Shown here: in pieces, positions 1 to 9,190 of the stretch | Layout of the letters: each line of letters begins with the position of its first letter | Numbering within the stretch: the stretch's first letter is position 1 | Assembly (NCBI GenBank): GCA_041397845.1 | Contig: JAWKVW010000005.1 | Coordinates: 62,001 to 126,000 of the forward strand | Direction of reading: 5' to 3' | DNA from: JAKPQE01 sp041397845 | GTDB taxonomy: Bacteria; Pseudomonadota; Alphaproteobacteria; Rhizobiales; JAKPQE01 | Length of the DNA stretch: 64,000 nucleotides | Notes under the pieces: generated by a model | Database searches by the model: none | What the model saw: only the letters and a program-made list of their open reading frames with translations | Told to the model about the DNA's origin: nothing | Translations under genes and position numbers: made by a program

Positions 1-81
1 GCCGCAGGATTTTGCCCAAGCCGGCAGGCCGGTGCTGCTGACCGCGAGGAGCACAAAGGCTAGAAAGACAGGAATGCGCAT
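1..81 (-). CDS. N-terminal fragment of an exported protein (runs off the left edge)
   Basis: The 27 visible codons read as a Sec signal peptide: a short basic start (MRIP), a hydrophobic core (VFLAFVLLAV) and an A-W-A cleavage site just before KSCG. A perfect AGGAGG Shine-Dalgarno lies at 87-92, five bases before the ATG, so the start is secure. The product should leave the cytoplasm. Too little remains to assign a function. It is divergent from the reductase gene that starts at 210. Confidence 0.7.
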   Translation of the reverse strand, partial: MRIPVFLAFVLLAVSSTGLPAWAKSCG

Positions 82-209
82 ATCGACCTCCTGACGTTTG
101 CAGCGATTCTAGAGGTTTCAGGCGCACCGGGAAAAGCAACAAGGCGTCACATCCCTCGCGGCTGAGGCCGAGCGGGAAAGCGAGCCACCCAAGGGGAGCA
201 AACGCAGCC

Positions 210-1238
210 ATGGCCGTCATTCGTCTTCAGCCGTCGGGTCGCGAGGTGCCGTGCGAGCCGGGCGATACCGTTCTTTCGGCGCTCGAGCGGGCCGGCTATG
301 CGTTGCCGAACAACTGCCGCGCCGGGGCCTGCGGCGAATGCAAGACCAAGGTGCTTGCCGGCGAGTTCGACCAGGGCATGGTGCTCGACATGGCGCTCTC
401 GCAGGACGAGCGCGAGGCCGGCTTCGGCCTCATGTGCATGGCCAAGCCGCTTTCCGAGACGCTCGAGATCGAGTTCGGCACCGAGGATGCCAAGCCGAAG
501 CTCTTTCCGCCGCGCGAGCGGATGATGTTCGCGGTCACCGACCGCATCCACCGCACGCCGCGCATCCTCGAGATCCGGCTGCGGCCGCTCGGCGAGGTCA
601 TGCGCTACTGGCCGGGCCAGTATGTGCAGATCGGCGATCCGGCGGCGGGCGTGCCGCTGCGTTCCTATTCGATTGCCAACGCACCACGCACCGACGGCGA
701 GATCGCCCTGCAGGTGACCCGGCAGGACGACGGCCTGACCAGCCGCTGGGTGCACGAGAAGCTGCTGCCGGGCGAGATGGTGAAGCTGAACGGCCCCTAT
801 GGCACGTTCATCGGCGATCCGTCGGTCGACACGCCGGTGCTCTGCATGGCGGCCGGCTCCGGTCTTGCACCGATCCTCGCGCTTGCCGAAGCTGCCCTGC
901 GGCGCGGCTACAAGCAGCGTGTGACGCTGCTGTTCTCGGCGCGCACGGCCGACGACCTCTATGACAGCGGCCTGATGTCGTTCTGGCAGATGAAGCACCG
1001 GAACTTCCGCTATCGGCCGACACTGACCCGCGAGACGCGGGACGGGGTCCTTTCCGGCCGGGTGCCGGAGGTGCTGCCGGGTCTCTTTTCCGACCTTTCC
1101 GACCACAGCATCTTTGCCGCAGGCACGCCGGAATTCGTCGAGGCCTCGGTCGCGGCGGCGAAAAAGCTCGGCGCCCGCGACGAACTCATTCACACCGAAG
1201 GCTATTTTGCGCAGGACGCGACCGGCAACGCCTCCTGA
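210..1238 (+). CDS. 2Fe-2S/FAD/NAD(P)H electron-transfer reductase (oxygenase reductase component)
   Basis: A 342-residue flavoprotein that passes electrons from NAD(P)H through FAD to a plant-type [2Fe-2S] cluster, as in reductase subunits of mono- and dioxygenases (MmoC/phenol hydroxylase P5 type). The N-terminal ferredoxin domain carries the cluster ligands Cys36, Cys41, Cys44 and Cys76. The FAD motif RSYS lies at residues 151-154, and a nucleotide-binding motif (AAGSGLAP) near residue 214. A strong AAGGGGAG ribosome site at 191-198 supports the ATG at 210. No oxygenase subunit lies beside it, so the substrate is unknown. The other possibility is a stand-alone CDP-deoxyglucoseen-reductase-like enzyme. 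The family assignment is firm and the physiological partner is not. Confidence 0.88.
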   Translation: MAVIRLQPSGREVPCEPGDTVLSALERAGYALPNNCRAGACGECKTKVLAGEFDQGMVLDMALSQDEREAGFGLMCMAKPLSETLEIEFGTEDAKPKLFPPRERMMFAVTDRIHRTPRILEIRLRPLGEVMRYWPGQYVQIGDPAAGVPLRSYSIANAPRTDGEIALQVTRQDDGLTSRWVHEKLLPGEMVKLNGPYGTFIGDPSVDTPVLCMAAGSGLAPILALAEAALRRGYKQRVTLLFSARTADDLYDSGLMSFWQMKHRNFRYRPTLTRETRDGVLSGRVPEVLPGLFSDLSDHSIFAAGTPEFVEASVAAAKKLGARDELIHTEGYFAQDATGNAS

Positions 1239-1508
1239 ACCTGCCAAAATGTCTCGCTTCCCGGCGTGCTTCGGGCATGCCGGGATTTTTTCGCCGTCCC
1301 GATGCCGCGGCGCAGCGGCGCGACGCGAGCGATTCCAGCGACTTGGCGGCGTCCTGCCACAGCCGTCGCCGCATTGCCGCACGCACCTAAAATTCGATTT
1401 AAATTCAATCCTTTAGATTTCATTTTTTGAAACGGGCAGTCGCTATTTTGCATCGTGAACGCCGCAACCGGGGGGCCGGCTGCCCGTCACCGAATTCAGG
1501 ATACTGCC

Positions 1509-2597
1509 ATGATCTCGAACATCATGTCCGAGCTTGTCGACGCCAGAGAGCTTGCCCACGACACCGCCACCGAGCGGCACCGGGAGCTGTTCTACAACGT
1601 CGCCGCTCTGTTCAGCATGACCTCGAAGACGTGCACCGAAGAACAGCTCGATGTCTACGACACGGTGCTGTTCCGGCTCGCCGGTCTCGTCGAGGTGGAA
1701 TTCCGCAAACAGGTGGCCGAGATGCTCGCCAAGCTGGAGCGGGCGCCTGCCAACACACTGGTCAGTCTGGCGCGCGACGAAATCGTCGTTGCCGAGCCCA
1801 TCCTTTCCGGCTCGCCGGCGCTTTCGGACGACGATCTCGTGTGGATCGCCGAGACACGCGGCGAGGAACACCTTGCCGCGATCGCCAGACGGTCGACGCT
1901 GTCGAGTTCCGTGACCGACGCCATGATGCCGCGCAGCGGCGAGTTCGTGCGCCGGCTGCTCGCGGCCAACAAGGGCGCGGCCTTCTCGGAGACCGCCTTC
2001 CACGAACTGTTTCGCAACGCCGGCGAAGACGAGGAGCTGCGGCGTCATCTGGGTGAGCGCACCGATATTCCGGAGCGTTTCATCCAGGCGCTCCTCGACA
2101 CCGCTACCGCGCAGGTTCGCACCCGTCTCGTGGAACAGCAGCGCCGGGGCGACCTGAAGAAGCTCGACGAGGCTTCCTCGATCGCCCGCGACCGGGTGGT
2201 GCGCGACTACTGGCGGGCGCAGTTCGACTTCGACGACGCCTGGCAGCGGGTTTCCCTGCTCGCCAGCGAGCGACGGCTGACAATGGATGTCGTCGCGCGC
2301 CTCGTCGTTGCCGACCGCTTTCCCGAAGTCGTTTGCGCGCTGGCGCTGATTGCCGGGGTGCCGCTCGAGGACGCCCTGCACTGGATGACCGCATCTGACC
2401 CGCGCACCTTCATCATCGCGGCGCGCGCGCACCGGATGCCGCGCGATCTCGTCACGGCCATTCTGGAGTCCGGACCCTGGAAGCGCCGGCTGTCACGGGA
2501 GATGCGTGCCCAGGCGCTCGCCCGTTTCGACGCGATCTCACAGAAGGCCGCGAACCACATCTTCATCGGCTGGCGCAACGAGCGTCAGGCGTCGTAG
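1509..2597 (+). CDS. DUF2336 domain-containing protein
   Basis: A 362-residue, largely alpha-helical acidic protein of a family widespread in Alphaproteobacteria whose role is not established. Recognisable family features are helical HEAT-like blocks around LVSLARDEIVVAEPIL and LSDDDLVWIAE, and a C-terminal block around RMPRDLVTAILE. No signal peptide or membrane segment is visible. I chose the ATG at 1509 over a GTG at 1455 because the extra 18 codons look non-coding and the family usually starts with a short N-terminus. A Rho-independent terminator follows at 2622-2650, so it is probably monocistronic. Cell-cycle or stress roles have been suggested for relatives, but nothing here tests that. 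Confidence 0.8.
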   Translation: MISNIMSELVDARELAHDTATERHRELFYNVAALFSMTSKTCTEEQLDVYDTVLFRLAGLVEVEFRKQVAEMLAKLERAPANTLVSLARDEIVVAEPILSGSPALSDDDLVWIAETRGEEHLAAIARRSTLSSSVTDAMMPRSGEFVRRLLAANKGAAFSETAFHELFRNAGEDEELRRHLGERTDIPERFIQALLDTATAQVRTRLVEQQRRGDLKKLDEASSIARDRVVRDYWRAQFDFDDAWQRVSLLASERRLTMDVVARLVVADRFPEVVCALALIAGVPLEDALHWMTASDPRTFIIAARAHRMPRDLVTAILESGPWKRRLSREMRAQALARFDAISQKAANHIFIGWRNERQAS

Positions 2598-2621
2598 CTG
2601 GCAAATCCCACGCCACACCTC

Positions 2622-2650
2622 AGCCCCGCCGCCGCGCGGGGCTTTTCTTT
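2622..2650 (+). terminator. Rho-independent terminator of the DUF2336 gene
   Basis: A perfect 8-bp stem (AGCCCCGC / GCGGGGCT) with a 6-base loop is followed by TTTTCTTTT, about 25 bases after the stop codon at 2597. Confidence 0.85.
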
Positions 2651-2700
2651 TGGTGCCGCAGCGTCTGGCGATCGGCCGGCAAATCGGCTAACCGGATGGC

Positions 2701-3423
2701 ATGAAGATCGATATTTCCGAAATCGCACCGGCCTTCCCGGACTTTGCCCTTGCGGCGGTCGTTTTCGAGCTCGGGGAGAACCCGGCCGAGCGGCCGGCGG
2801 CGCTCGATGCCCTCGTTGCCGAGCGCGAGGCCGAATGCCGGACCCGCCACGACGGCATCGAACTCTCGGCGATCCCGGGCGTTGCCGCCTGGCGGCGGGC
2901 CTATCGCGCCTTCGGCATCAAGAAGACGAGCTATCGCTCCTCGGTCGAGCGGCTCGTCAAGAACGCGCTCGCCGAACGCGGCCTTGCCAGGGTCAACACC
3001 TTTGTCGACGCCTACAATCTCGTCTCGCTGAGCCATGTGCTGCCGCTCGGCGCCGACGATTTCGACAAGGTCACGGGCGACATCGCCTTTCGCCATGCGC
3101 GGCCGGACGACAGTTTCCGCGACATGGCGGCGGAAGAAGACGGCGATGACCGGCCGAAGGATGGCGAGGTCGTCTATGCCGATGCCGAGAAAGTGCTCTG
3201 CCGGCGCTGGAACTGGCGGCAGGATGCGCGCTCGCTGGTGACGCCCGAGACGCGGCGCGTGGTCCTCACCCTGCAGGCGAACGGGGCCGGCGACCTCGAT
3301 GCGGCGGTGGCTGACCTTCTCGACCTTGCCGGGCGGTTTTGTGCGGCGCGGGCTGCGGTGACGCGGCTCGATGCGGCAAATCCCGTTGCCGAGCTCGCCC
3401 TGCCCTTTTCGGCCGCCTCCTGA
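2701..3423 (+). CDS. B3/4 (tRNA-editing-like) domain protein
   Basis: A 240-residue cytoplasmic protein made mostly of a B3/4 domain, the fold that performs editing in the phenylalanyl-tRNA synthetase beta chain. Free-standing versions (COG3382) are common in bacteria, and their substrate is not settled. The signature stretch is AYRAFGIKKTSYRSS near residues 64-78, followed by VNTFVDAYNLVSL and the LPLGADD...GDI block. No synthetase catalytic domain is present. The ATG at 2701 follows directly after the terminator of the previous gene, with no strong ribosome site (CCGGATGGC). It is convergent with ilvE, whose terminator lies in the gap. Deacylation of mischarged tRNA is an inference from fold only. 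Confidence 0.85.
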   Translation: MKIDISEIAPAFPDFALAAVVFELGENPAERPAALDALVAEREAECRTRHDGIELSAIPGVAAWRRAYRAFGIKKTSYRSSVERLVKNALAERGLARVNTFVDAYNLVSLSHVLPLGADDFDKVTGDIAFRHARPDDSFRDMAAEEDGDDRPKDGEVVYADAEKVLCRRWNWRQDARSLVTPETRRVVLTLQANGAGDLDAAVADLLDLAGRFCAARAAVTRLDAANPVAELALPFSAAS

Positions 3424-3430
3424 GCCAACG

Positions 3431-3462
3431 AAAACCGCCGCGCACCTTTCGGCCCGCGGCGG
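3431..3462 (-). terminator. Rho-independent terminator of ilvE
   Basis: The inverted repeat CCGCCGCG (3435-3442) / CGCGGCGG (3455-3462) is flanked on the left by AAAA, which becomes a U-run at the 3' end of the minus-strand ilvE transcript. Confidence 0.75.
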
Positions 3463-3489
3463 CTCCCAATCATCCAGTGTTGCCGACGA

Positions 3490-4380
3490 TTACTCGGCGG
3501 CGGCGGCCTTCGGCTGAACCTCGGCCATGTAGTCGTCCATCAGCGTCTGCGTCATCTCGCCGACGACGAAGTTGTACGGGCCGATCTCGGAGACCGGGGT
3601 CACCTCGGCGGCCGTGCCGGTGATGAAGCACTGCTCGAAGCCCTCGAGCTCTTCCGGCATGATCGCCCGCTCGATCAGCTCGAAGCCGCGCCGCCTGGCG
3701 AGGTCGATGACCGTGCGGCGGGTGATGCCGTCAAGGAAGCAATCCGGCTTCGGCGTGTGGATCTTGCCGTCCTTGACGAAGAAGATGTTGGCACCGGTGC
3801 ACTCGGCCACCTGGCCGCGCCAGTCCAGCATCATCGCGTCGGCATAGCCCTTGCGCTCGGCGGCATGCTTGGAGATCGTGCAGATCATATAAAGACCTGC
3901 CGCCTTCGACTTGGTCGGCGCCGTCTTCGGGTCCGGCCGGCGATATTCGGCCATATCGAGACGGATGCCCTTCAGACGCTGGGCCGGGTCGAAATAACTC
4001 GGCCATTCCCAGATCGCGATCGCGCAATGGATCGTGTTCTGCTGGGCCGAGACGCCCATCATCTCGCTGCCGCGCCAGGCCACCGGACGGACATAGGCAT
4101 CACGATAGCCCTGCTTGACGAGCAGCTCACGGCAGGCCTCGTTGATGGTCTCGACCGAATAGGGAATGTCGAAGCCGAGCAGCCGCGCCGACTCGTGCAG
4201 GCGCCGGGTATGCTCGTCGAGCTTGAAGATCTCGCCGCCATAGGCGCGCTCGCCCTCGAACACGCAACTGCCGTAATGCAGGCCATGCGAGAGTACATGG
4301 AGCTTGGCGTCCGCCCACGGCACGAAAGCGCCGTCATACCAGATATAACCCTCGCGCTGGTCGAATGGCAGGCCTGCCAT
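3490..4380 (-). CDS. ilvE: Branched-chain amino-acid aminotransferase
   Basis: A 296-residue PLP-dependent class IV aminotransferase. It catalyses the last step of leucine, isoleucine and valine synthesis and the first step of their breakdown, exchanging amino groups with 2-oxoglutarate/glutamate in the cytoplasm. The likely Schiff-base lysine is Lys159 in the PTKSKAAGLY segment. Other family marks are HGLHYG, the CFLDGITR block and the phosphate-binding TGTAAEVTP near the C-terminus. Length is normal. It is transcribed away from the MarR-family regulator at 4610, with 229 bp of shared upstream DNA. The pathway partner ilvC lies at the far right end of the window. Confidence 0.95.
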   Translation of the reverse strand: MAGLPFDQREGYIWYDGAFVPWADAKLHVLSHGLHYGSCVFEGERAYGGEIFKLDEHTRRLHESARLLGFDIPYSVETINEACRELLVKQGYRDAYVRPVAWRGSEMMGVSAQQNTIHCAIAIWEWPSYFDPAQRLKGIRLDMAEYRRPDPKTAPTKSKAAGLYMICTISKHAAERKGYADAMMLDWRGQVAECTGANIFFVKDGKIHTPKPDCFLDGITRRTVIDLARRRGFELIERAIMPEELEGFEQCFITGTAAEVTPVSEIGPYNFVVGEMTQTLMDDYMAEVQPKAAAAE

Positions 4381-4609
4381 GATCCTTACTCCTCAAGATG
4401 GCTCGCGCCCCCGTCGGGCGCGCAGCGATGCCGGGCAGTGCGGCTCGTTTCTCATTGGTATCTTTTGCTTCGCGGCGAAACTGCCAGTATGTTCGCCGTG
4501 CCTGTCCGGCGGCTGACGGGTCGTTTCCGGCAAGCGTTGGTGCGCTGCAACGAACGATCCTTTCGCCGAACCGGGGCAATCTGTAACTATCGAACCGAAA
4601 TATGTCAAT

Positions 4610-5137
4610 ATGGCTGACGTAAATTTCAAAGCCTCGCTGGCTCTCGACCGCGCCTCCGGCACCGCCGCTCCCGGCGCGCCGCCATCGCATGTCGAGCTCA
4701 TCGAGCTTTTGTTCTTTGCCTACCGGGATTTCGTCGGCGACCCCGACGTGGTGCTGGAAACCTACGGATTCGGCCGGGCGCATCACCGGGTGCTGCATTT
4801 CGTCGACCGCAATCCGGGCATCAGCGTCACCGATCTTCTCGATATCCTGAAGATCACCAAGCAGAGCCTCGGCCGCGTGCTGAAGCAGCTCGTCGATTCC
4901 GGCTTCATCGAGCAGCGCACCGGTCCGCGCGACCGGCGCCAGCGCCTGCTTTTTGCCACGCCGAAGGGGTGCGATCTCGCCAGCCGGCTGACCGAGCCGC
5001 AGACGCGGCGGATCGCGGCGGCCATTCGCGGGCTCGGACCGCAGGGCGAGGAAATCGTGAAGCGCTTTCTTTCCGACATGATCAATGCCGAAGATCGGGC
5101 CGGCGTTGCCCGGCTGACCACCCGCCGGCCGGACTGA
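4610..5137 (+). CDS. MarR-family transcriptional regulator (PetP-like)
   Basis: A 175-residue winged-helix DNA-binding protein. The HTH recognition region reads ISVTDLLDILKITKQSLGR, followed by the beta-wing FIEQRTGPRDRRQR, typical of MarR dimers. It sits 33 bp before an OmpR-type response regulator and opposite ilvE. This arrangement matches the PetP-PetR pair first described in Rhodobacter and conserved in many Hyphomicrobiales; that comparison rests on recalled synteny, not a search. It probably forms one transcription unit with the regulator and kinase that follow. The effector is unknown. The gene is intact, unlike the next two. Confidence 0.85.
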   Translation: MADVNFKASLALDRASGTAAPGAPPSHVELIELLFFAYRDFVGDPDVVLETYGFGRAHHRVLHFVDRNPGISVTDLLDILKITKQSLGRVLKQLVDSGFIEQRTGPRDRRQRLLFATPKGCDLASRLTEPQTRRIAAAIRGLGPQGEEIVKRFLSDMINAEDRAGVARLTTRRPD

Positions 5138-5170
5138 CGCGGCAGCCGCTATCTGATCGAGGTTCTCGCG

Positions 5171-5908
5171 ATGACCCCCACTCCCCGCCCGCCAGCAACC
5201 GGCAAGGCGCGGGCGCGCCACCACCGGACGCAGCCGCCCACCTGCTCGTCATCGACGACGACGCGCGCCTGCGCAGCCTGTTGTCGCGCTATCTCGGCGA
5301 CAACGGTTTCCGCGTCACAGTCGCGGCCAACGCCGCCGAGGCGCGGCGCACAGCTCGACGGCCTCGCCTTCGACCTGCTCGTCGTCGACGTGATGATGCC
5401 GGGCGAAAGCGGCCTCGAGCTGACCCGAAGCCTCAGGGCGAATTCCGACATCCCGATCCTCATCCTGACGGCGCGCTCCGAATCGGAGAGCCGCATCCTT
5501 GGCCTGGAAGCCGGCGCCGACGACTATCTCGCCAAGCCGTTCGAGCCGCGCGAGCTGCTGCTGCGCATCAATGCCATCCTGCGGCGCGGCGCCCGGCCGG
5601 AGACGGCCGACGAGGGGCGCGAGGTGCGGTTCGGGCCATTCAGCTTCAATCCGGCAAAGGGCGAGCTGATGCGCGACGGCGAGCAGATCCGCCTGACCGA
5701 CCGCGAGCGGGAACTGCTCATCGCCTTTGCCATGAAGCCCGGCGAGACGATTCCGCGCACCGACCTTGCCGGCGACGATGGCGGCCTTTCCGAGCGCACC
5801 ATCGACGTCCAGATCAACCGGCTGCGGCGCAAGATCGAGCTTGATTCCGCCAATCCGATCTATCTGCAGACGGTGCGCGGCATCGGTTATCGTCTGGCTG
5901 TCGACTGA
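5171..5908 (+). CDS. OmpR-family response regulator (PetR-like), frameshifted in this sequence
   Basis: A two-component response regulator with an N-terminal receiver domain and a C-terminal winged-helix DNA-binding domain. The receiver begins in one frame (HLLVIDDDARLRSLLSRYLG) and continues in another (FDLLVVDVMMPGESGLEL, LTARSE, LAKPFEP). The phospho-acceptor is the Asp in VVDVMMP. The DNA-binding part shows LTDRERELL, ERTIDVQINRLRRKIE and TVRGIGYRL. Two compensating indels, one near 5200 and one near 5350 (an extra base in CGCACAGCTC), explain the frame changes. The protein is otherwise complete, so a sequencing error is the simpler reading. The following kinase is the likely partner. Confidence 0.85.
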   Translation: MTPTPRPPATGKARARHHRTQPPTCSSSTTTRACAACCRAISATTVSASQSRPTPPRRGAQLDGLAFDLLVVDVMMPGESGLELTRSLRANSDIPILILTARSESESRILGLEAGADDYLAKPFEPRELLLRINAILRRGARPETADEGREVRFGPFSFNPAKGELMRDGEQIRLTDRERELLIAFAMKPGETIPRTDLAGDDGGLSERTIDVQINRLRRKIELDSANPIYLQTVRGIGYRLAVD

Positions 5909-5920
5909 GCGGCGCGGACG

Positions 5921-7296
5921 ATGACGCTTGCCGACATCCGGTCCTTCTTCAGCGCCATCCGGCGGGCGTGGCACCGCTTCGCACGCGGGCTGTCGCGGCG
6001 ACTGCCGAAGGGACTGTTCGGGCGAACGCTGATCATCATCGTCGCGCCGATGGTGATCCTGCAGTCGGTCGTCGCCTTCGTCTTCATGGAGCGGCACTGG
6101 CAGACGGTGACGCGGCGCCTCTCGGCGGCGGTTACGCAGGATATTGCCGCGGTCATCGAGCGTCGTCGAGCAATACCCGCCCGGCGACAATTACGAGACG
6201 ATCACCCGCATCGCCCGGGAACGGCTGAACCTGCCGTCTCGGTGCTGCCGCCCGACCCGCTGCCGCCGGCCGGTCCCAAGCCATTCTTCTCGCTGCTCGA
6301 CCGCACGCTGTCCGAGGAGATCACCAGCCAGATCGGCAAGCCGTTCTGGATCGACACGGTCGGGCGCTCGAATCTCGTCGAAATCCGCATCATGCTCGAG
6401 GGCAAGGTGCTGCGGGTCTTTGCCCGGCGCAGCCAGACCTATGCCTCGAACTCGCACATCTTCCTCGTCTGGATGGTCGGCACGTCGATGTTGCTCATCG
6501 GCGTTGCGATGATTTTCCTGCGCAATCAGGTGCGGCCGATCCAGCGGCTGGCCGAGGCGGCCGAGGGTTTCGGCAAGGGGCGGCCGATCGGCGATTTCCG
6601 GCCGCGCGGCGCCCGGGAAGTCCGGCGCGCGGCGCAGGCCTTCATCCAGATGCGCGGCCGCATCGAGCGCCAGATCGAGCAGCGCACGACCATGCTCGCC
6701 GGCGTTTCGCACGATCTGCGCACGATCCTGACGCGGTTCCGCCTCGAGCTTGCACTCCTCGAGGGCAAGGCGGATGTCTCGGAACTCACCCGCGACGTCG
6801 ACGAAATGACCCGCATGCTCGAGGCCTATCTCGCCTTCACGCGGGGCGACGGCGGCGAGCAGCCGGCCAGCGTCAACCTCTCCGAACTCCTCGACGAGCT
6901 GAAGAGCGACGCGCCGAGCGGCAGGGCGCGACGGTATCCATATCGCTCGACGGTCCGGATCAGGCGCAACTGCGGCCGGCGGCATTCAAGCGCTGCCTTG
7001 CGAACCTGCTTGCCAATGCCGTGCGCTACGGCAAGCGCATCGACATCGCCGCCCGGCACGATGCCGACTGGCTGACGATCTCGATCGACGACGACGGGCC
7101 GGGCATTCCCGAGGAGAAGCGCGACATCGTCTTCCGGCCCTTCCTCCGGCTTGACGAGGCGCGCAACCAGGACGCCGGCGGCACCGGCCTTGGCCTTTCG
7201 ATCGCCCGCGACATCGCACGCGGGCATGGCGGCAATATCGAGCTTTCGGAAAGCCCGCTCGGCGGCCTTCGCGCCACTGTGCGCGTGCCGGCCTGA
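5921..7296 (+). CDS. EnvZ-type sensor histidine kinase, frameshifted in this sequence
   Basis: A membrane sensor kinase, the presumed partner of the response regulator 12 bp upstream. Order of parts: TM1 (TLIIIVAPMVILQSVVAF), a periplasmic loop, TM2 (FLVWMVGTSMLLIGVAMIF), HAMP, the H-box VSHDLRTILTR, N-box LANLLANAVRYG and G-boxes DDGPGIP and GGTGLGLS. Frames change near 6165, 6235 and 6920, yet all the blocks are present in order, so the gene is probably intact in the organism. The usual Pro of HDLRTPL is Ile here; I believe this is normal in rhizobial relatives but could not check. The signal sensed is unknown. Confidence 0.85.
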
Positions 7297-7345
7297 CCTT
7301 TCGGCAAGCGCCTCGAGCGCTTCCGCTTTTCACGGAATTGCTTCA

Positions 7346-7410
7346 GCGCTCCAACTCGTTGTTTTTGCGCATTTGCGGACGGAAAACCGGTTCCCGCTTT
7401 TCCTGGAAAT
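7346..7410. repeat. Dispersed intergenic repeat, copy A
   Basis: A 65-bp element beginning GCGCTCCAACTCGTTG, with an inner palindromic part (CGGACGGAAAACCGGTTCCCG). It differs from copy B at 45446-45510 by three substitutions. It starts just past the csaA stop codon, as copy B starts just past fliP. Similar GC-rich palindromic elements at 3' ends of genes are common in Hyphomicrobiales genomes. Confidence 0.8.
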
Positions 7411-7413
7411 CAC

Positions 7414-7767
7414 CTAGAACAGGCGGCCGCCGTTCGGCACCGGGCGCTCGGCGGATACCAGCACGACCTCGCCGGCCTCGTCGGGAAAACCGAGCGTCAG
7501 CGCCTCGGACATGATCGGGCCGATCTGGCGCGGCGGAAAATTCACCACCGCCGCGACCTGCCGGCCGACAAGCGTCTCGGGCGAATAGTATTTCGTGATC
7601 TGGGCCGAGGATTTCCGGACGCCGATTTCCGGCCCGAAATCGATCATCAGCTTGATTGCCGGCTTGCGCGCCTCGGGAAAGGGCGCCGCCTCGACGATCG
7701 TGCCGATGCGGATATCGACCTTGAGGAAGTCGTCGAAGCTGATCTTCGGCGCCGGTTCGTTCTTCAT
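7414..7767 (-). CDS. csaA: tRNA-binding protein CsaA
   Basis: A 117-residue protein consisting of a single OB-fold tRNA-binding domain, like CsaA proteins and the C-terminus of some methionyl-tRNA synthetases. It binds tRNA as a dimer and has been described as having chaperone-like activity. Family marks are ISFDDFLKVDIRIGTIVEA near the start, SSAQITKYY, RQVAAVVNFPPRQIG and LGFPDEAGEVVLVS. The frame stays open 21 codons upstream, but the ATG at 7767 gives the usual family length. The gene is intact although it lies inside the frameshift-rich block. It is divergent from the hydrogenase small-subunit gene, with 240 bp between them in which I see no feature. Confidence 0.9.
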   Translation of the reverse strand: MKNEPAPKISFDDFLKVDIRIGTIVEAAPFPEARKPAIKLMIDFGPEIGVRKSSAQITKYYSPETLVGRQVAAVVNFPPRQIGPIMSEALTLGFPDEAGEVVLVSAERPVPNGGRLF

Positions 7768-8007
7768 CACACCTGCCCTCTTCGCACAGCCGCAGCCGGC
7801 GCCATTCGAATCCGGCGGCATTGTCCGCATGGAACGGGCGCGCGGTCAAACGTTGCGGCTGATGCGGTTCGGGCGGGGCGGTTTGGGCACGGGCGCCGGC
7901 ACAGGCCCTGCCGTCATGCGCTCAGGCGATCATGAAATTCCTGTCATGATCTTCCGGACGGAGCGCCGGGGTTCCATTTCATAGAGAACCAGGCGAGGTA
8001 TCGTCCC

Positions 8008-9190
8008 ATGCAGGATGCGAGACATCCGGTTGCCGGACCCGTGGCCGCCATTGACCGGCGCGCGTTCCTGTCTCTTGGCGCGACGCTGGCGGCGGCATTC
8101 GCGATGCCTGCCGGCGCCTTTGCCGAGGCAATCGCGGCGAAGGGGCGCCGCCCGTCATCTGGCTGTCGTTTCAGGAATGCACAGGCTGCACCGAGAGCCT
8201 GACGCGCGCCTTCGCGCCGACGCTCGAGGACCTCATCTTCAACTTCCTGTCGCTCGACTATCATCACACGCTGCAGGCGGCATCCGGCGCGGCGGCGGAG
8301 GCGGCGCGGACCGAGACCATGCGGCGCGATGCCGGGCGGTATCTCCTCATTGTCGAGGGTTCGGTGCCAACGGCGGCGGATGGCGTCTATTCGGCGATCG
8401 CCGGCCAGAGCAATCTCGACATGCTGCGCGAAACCGCGGCCGGGGCGGCAGCGATCATCGCGCTTGGCAGTTGCGCCGCGTTCGGCGGCATTGCCTCGGC
8501 GCGGCCCAATCCGACCGGCGCCATGGGCGTTGGCGAGATGATGGAAACCGGGCTCATCGGCAAGCGGCCGCTCGTCAACCTGCCGGGCTGCCCGCCGATG
8601 CCGCTCGCCATCGCCGGAACGCTCGCCTACTTCCTTGCCTTCGACGCGCTGCCACCGCTCGACGACAAGGGCCGGCCGCTCGCCTTTTACGGCGCTTCGG
8701 TGCACGAGCAGTGCTACCGCTATCACTTCTTCGTCGAGGGCAAATTCGCAAAAAGCCTCGACGATGAAGGCGCCCGGGCGGGATGGTGCCTCTACGAACT
8801 CGGCTGCAAGGGTCCCGTCACGCACAATGCCTGCGCCCGCTATCGCTGGAATGGCGGGGTGTCGTTTCCGGTCGAATCCGGCCATCCCTGTATCGGCTGT
8901 TCGGAGCCGGGCTTCTGGGATGCCGGCGGGTTCATCAGAAGATCTCCGAGGAAGCGCTCGCCAAGGCCGAGACGGCGGCAAGCGGCCCGGAAAGAGGCCG
9001 GCCGAGTGCTTTTCGAGGACAACTGCCTCTACTGCCACGCCGCCGACCCGGCTGCCCTCAGGACCGAGCCGGAGGCAGTCGCGGCGCTTCTTCCGATGGC
9101 AGCATCCGCGCCCACAATCGCTTCTCGTTCAGCAAGGCCGAGCTTGCCGATCTGGCGAGCTACCTCAAAGCCAAGGCAAAAGCGCCATGA
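8008..9190 (+). CDS. [NiFe]-hydrogenase small subunit fused to a C-terminal cytochrome c domain (frameshifted)
   Basis: The exported iron-sulfur subunit of a [NiFe] uptake hydrogenase. Read across frames it shows a Tat motif (DRRAFLSLG), the proximal-cluster motif ECTGCTES, LGSCAAFGG, LPGCPP, HEQCYR, WCLYELGCKGP and HPCIGCSEPGFWD, which are the cluster ligands in the right order. Instead of the usual C-terminal membrane helix it continues into a short cytochrome c domain with CLYCH and a helical tail (FSKAELADLASYLKAK). Frameshifts lie near 8150, 8935, 8990 and 9090, but none removes a domain. No large subunit, maturation gene or cytochrome b partner lies in the window. Its stop codon overlaps the EF-hand gene. 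Confidence 0.85.
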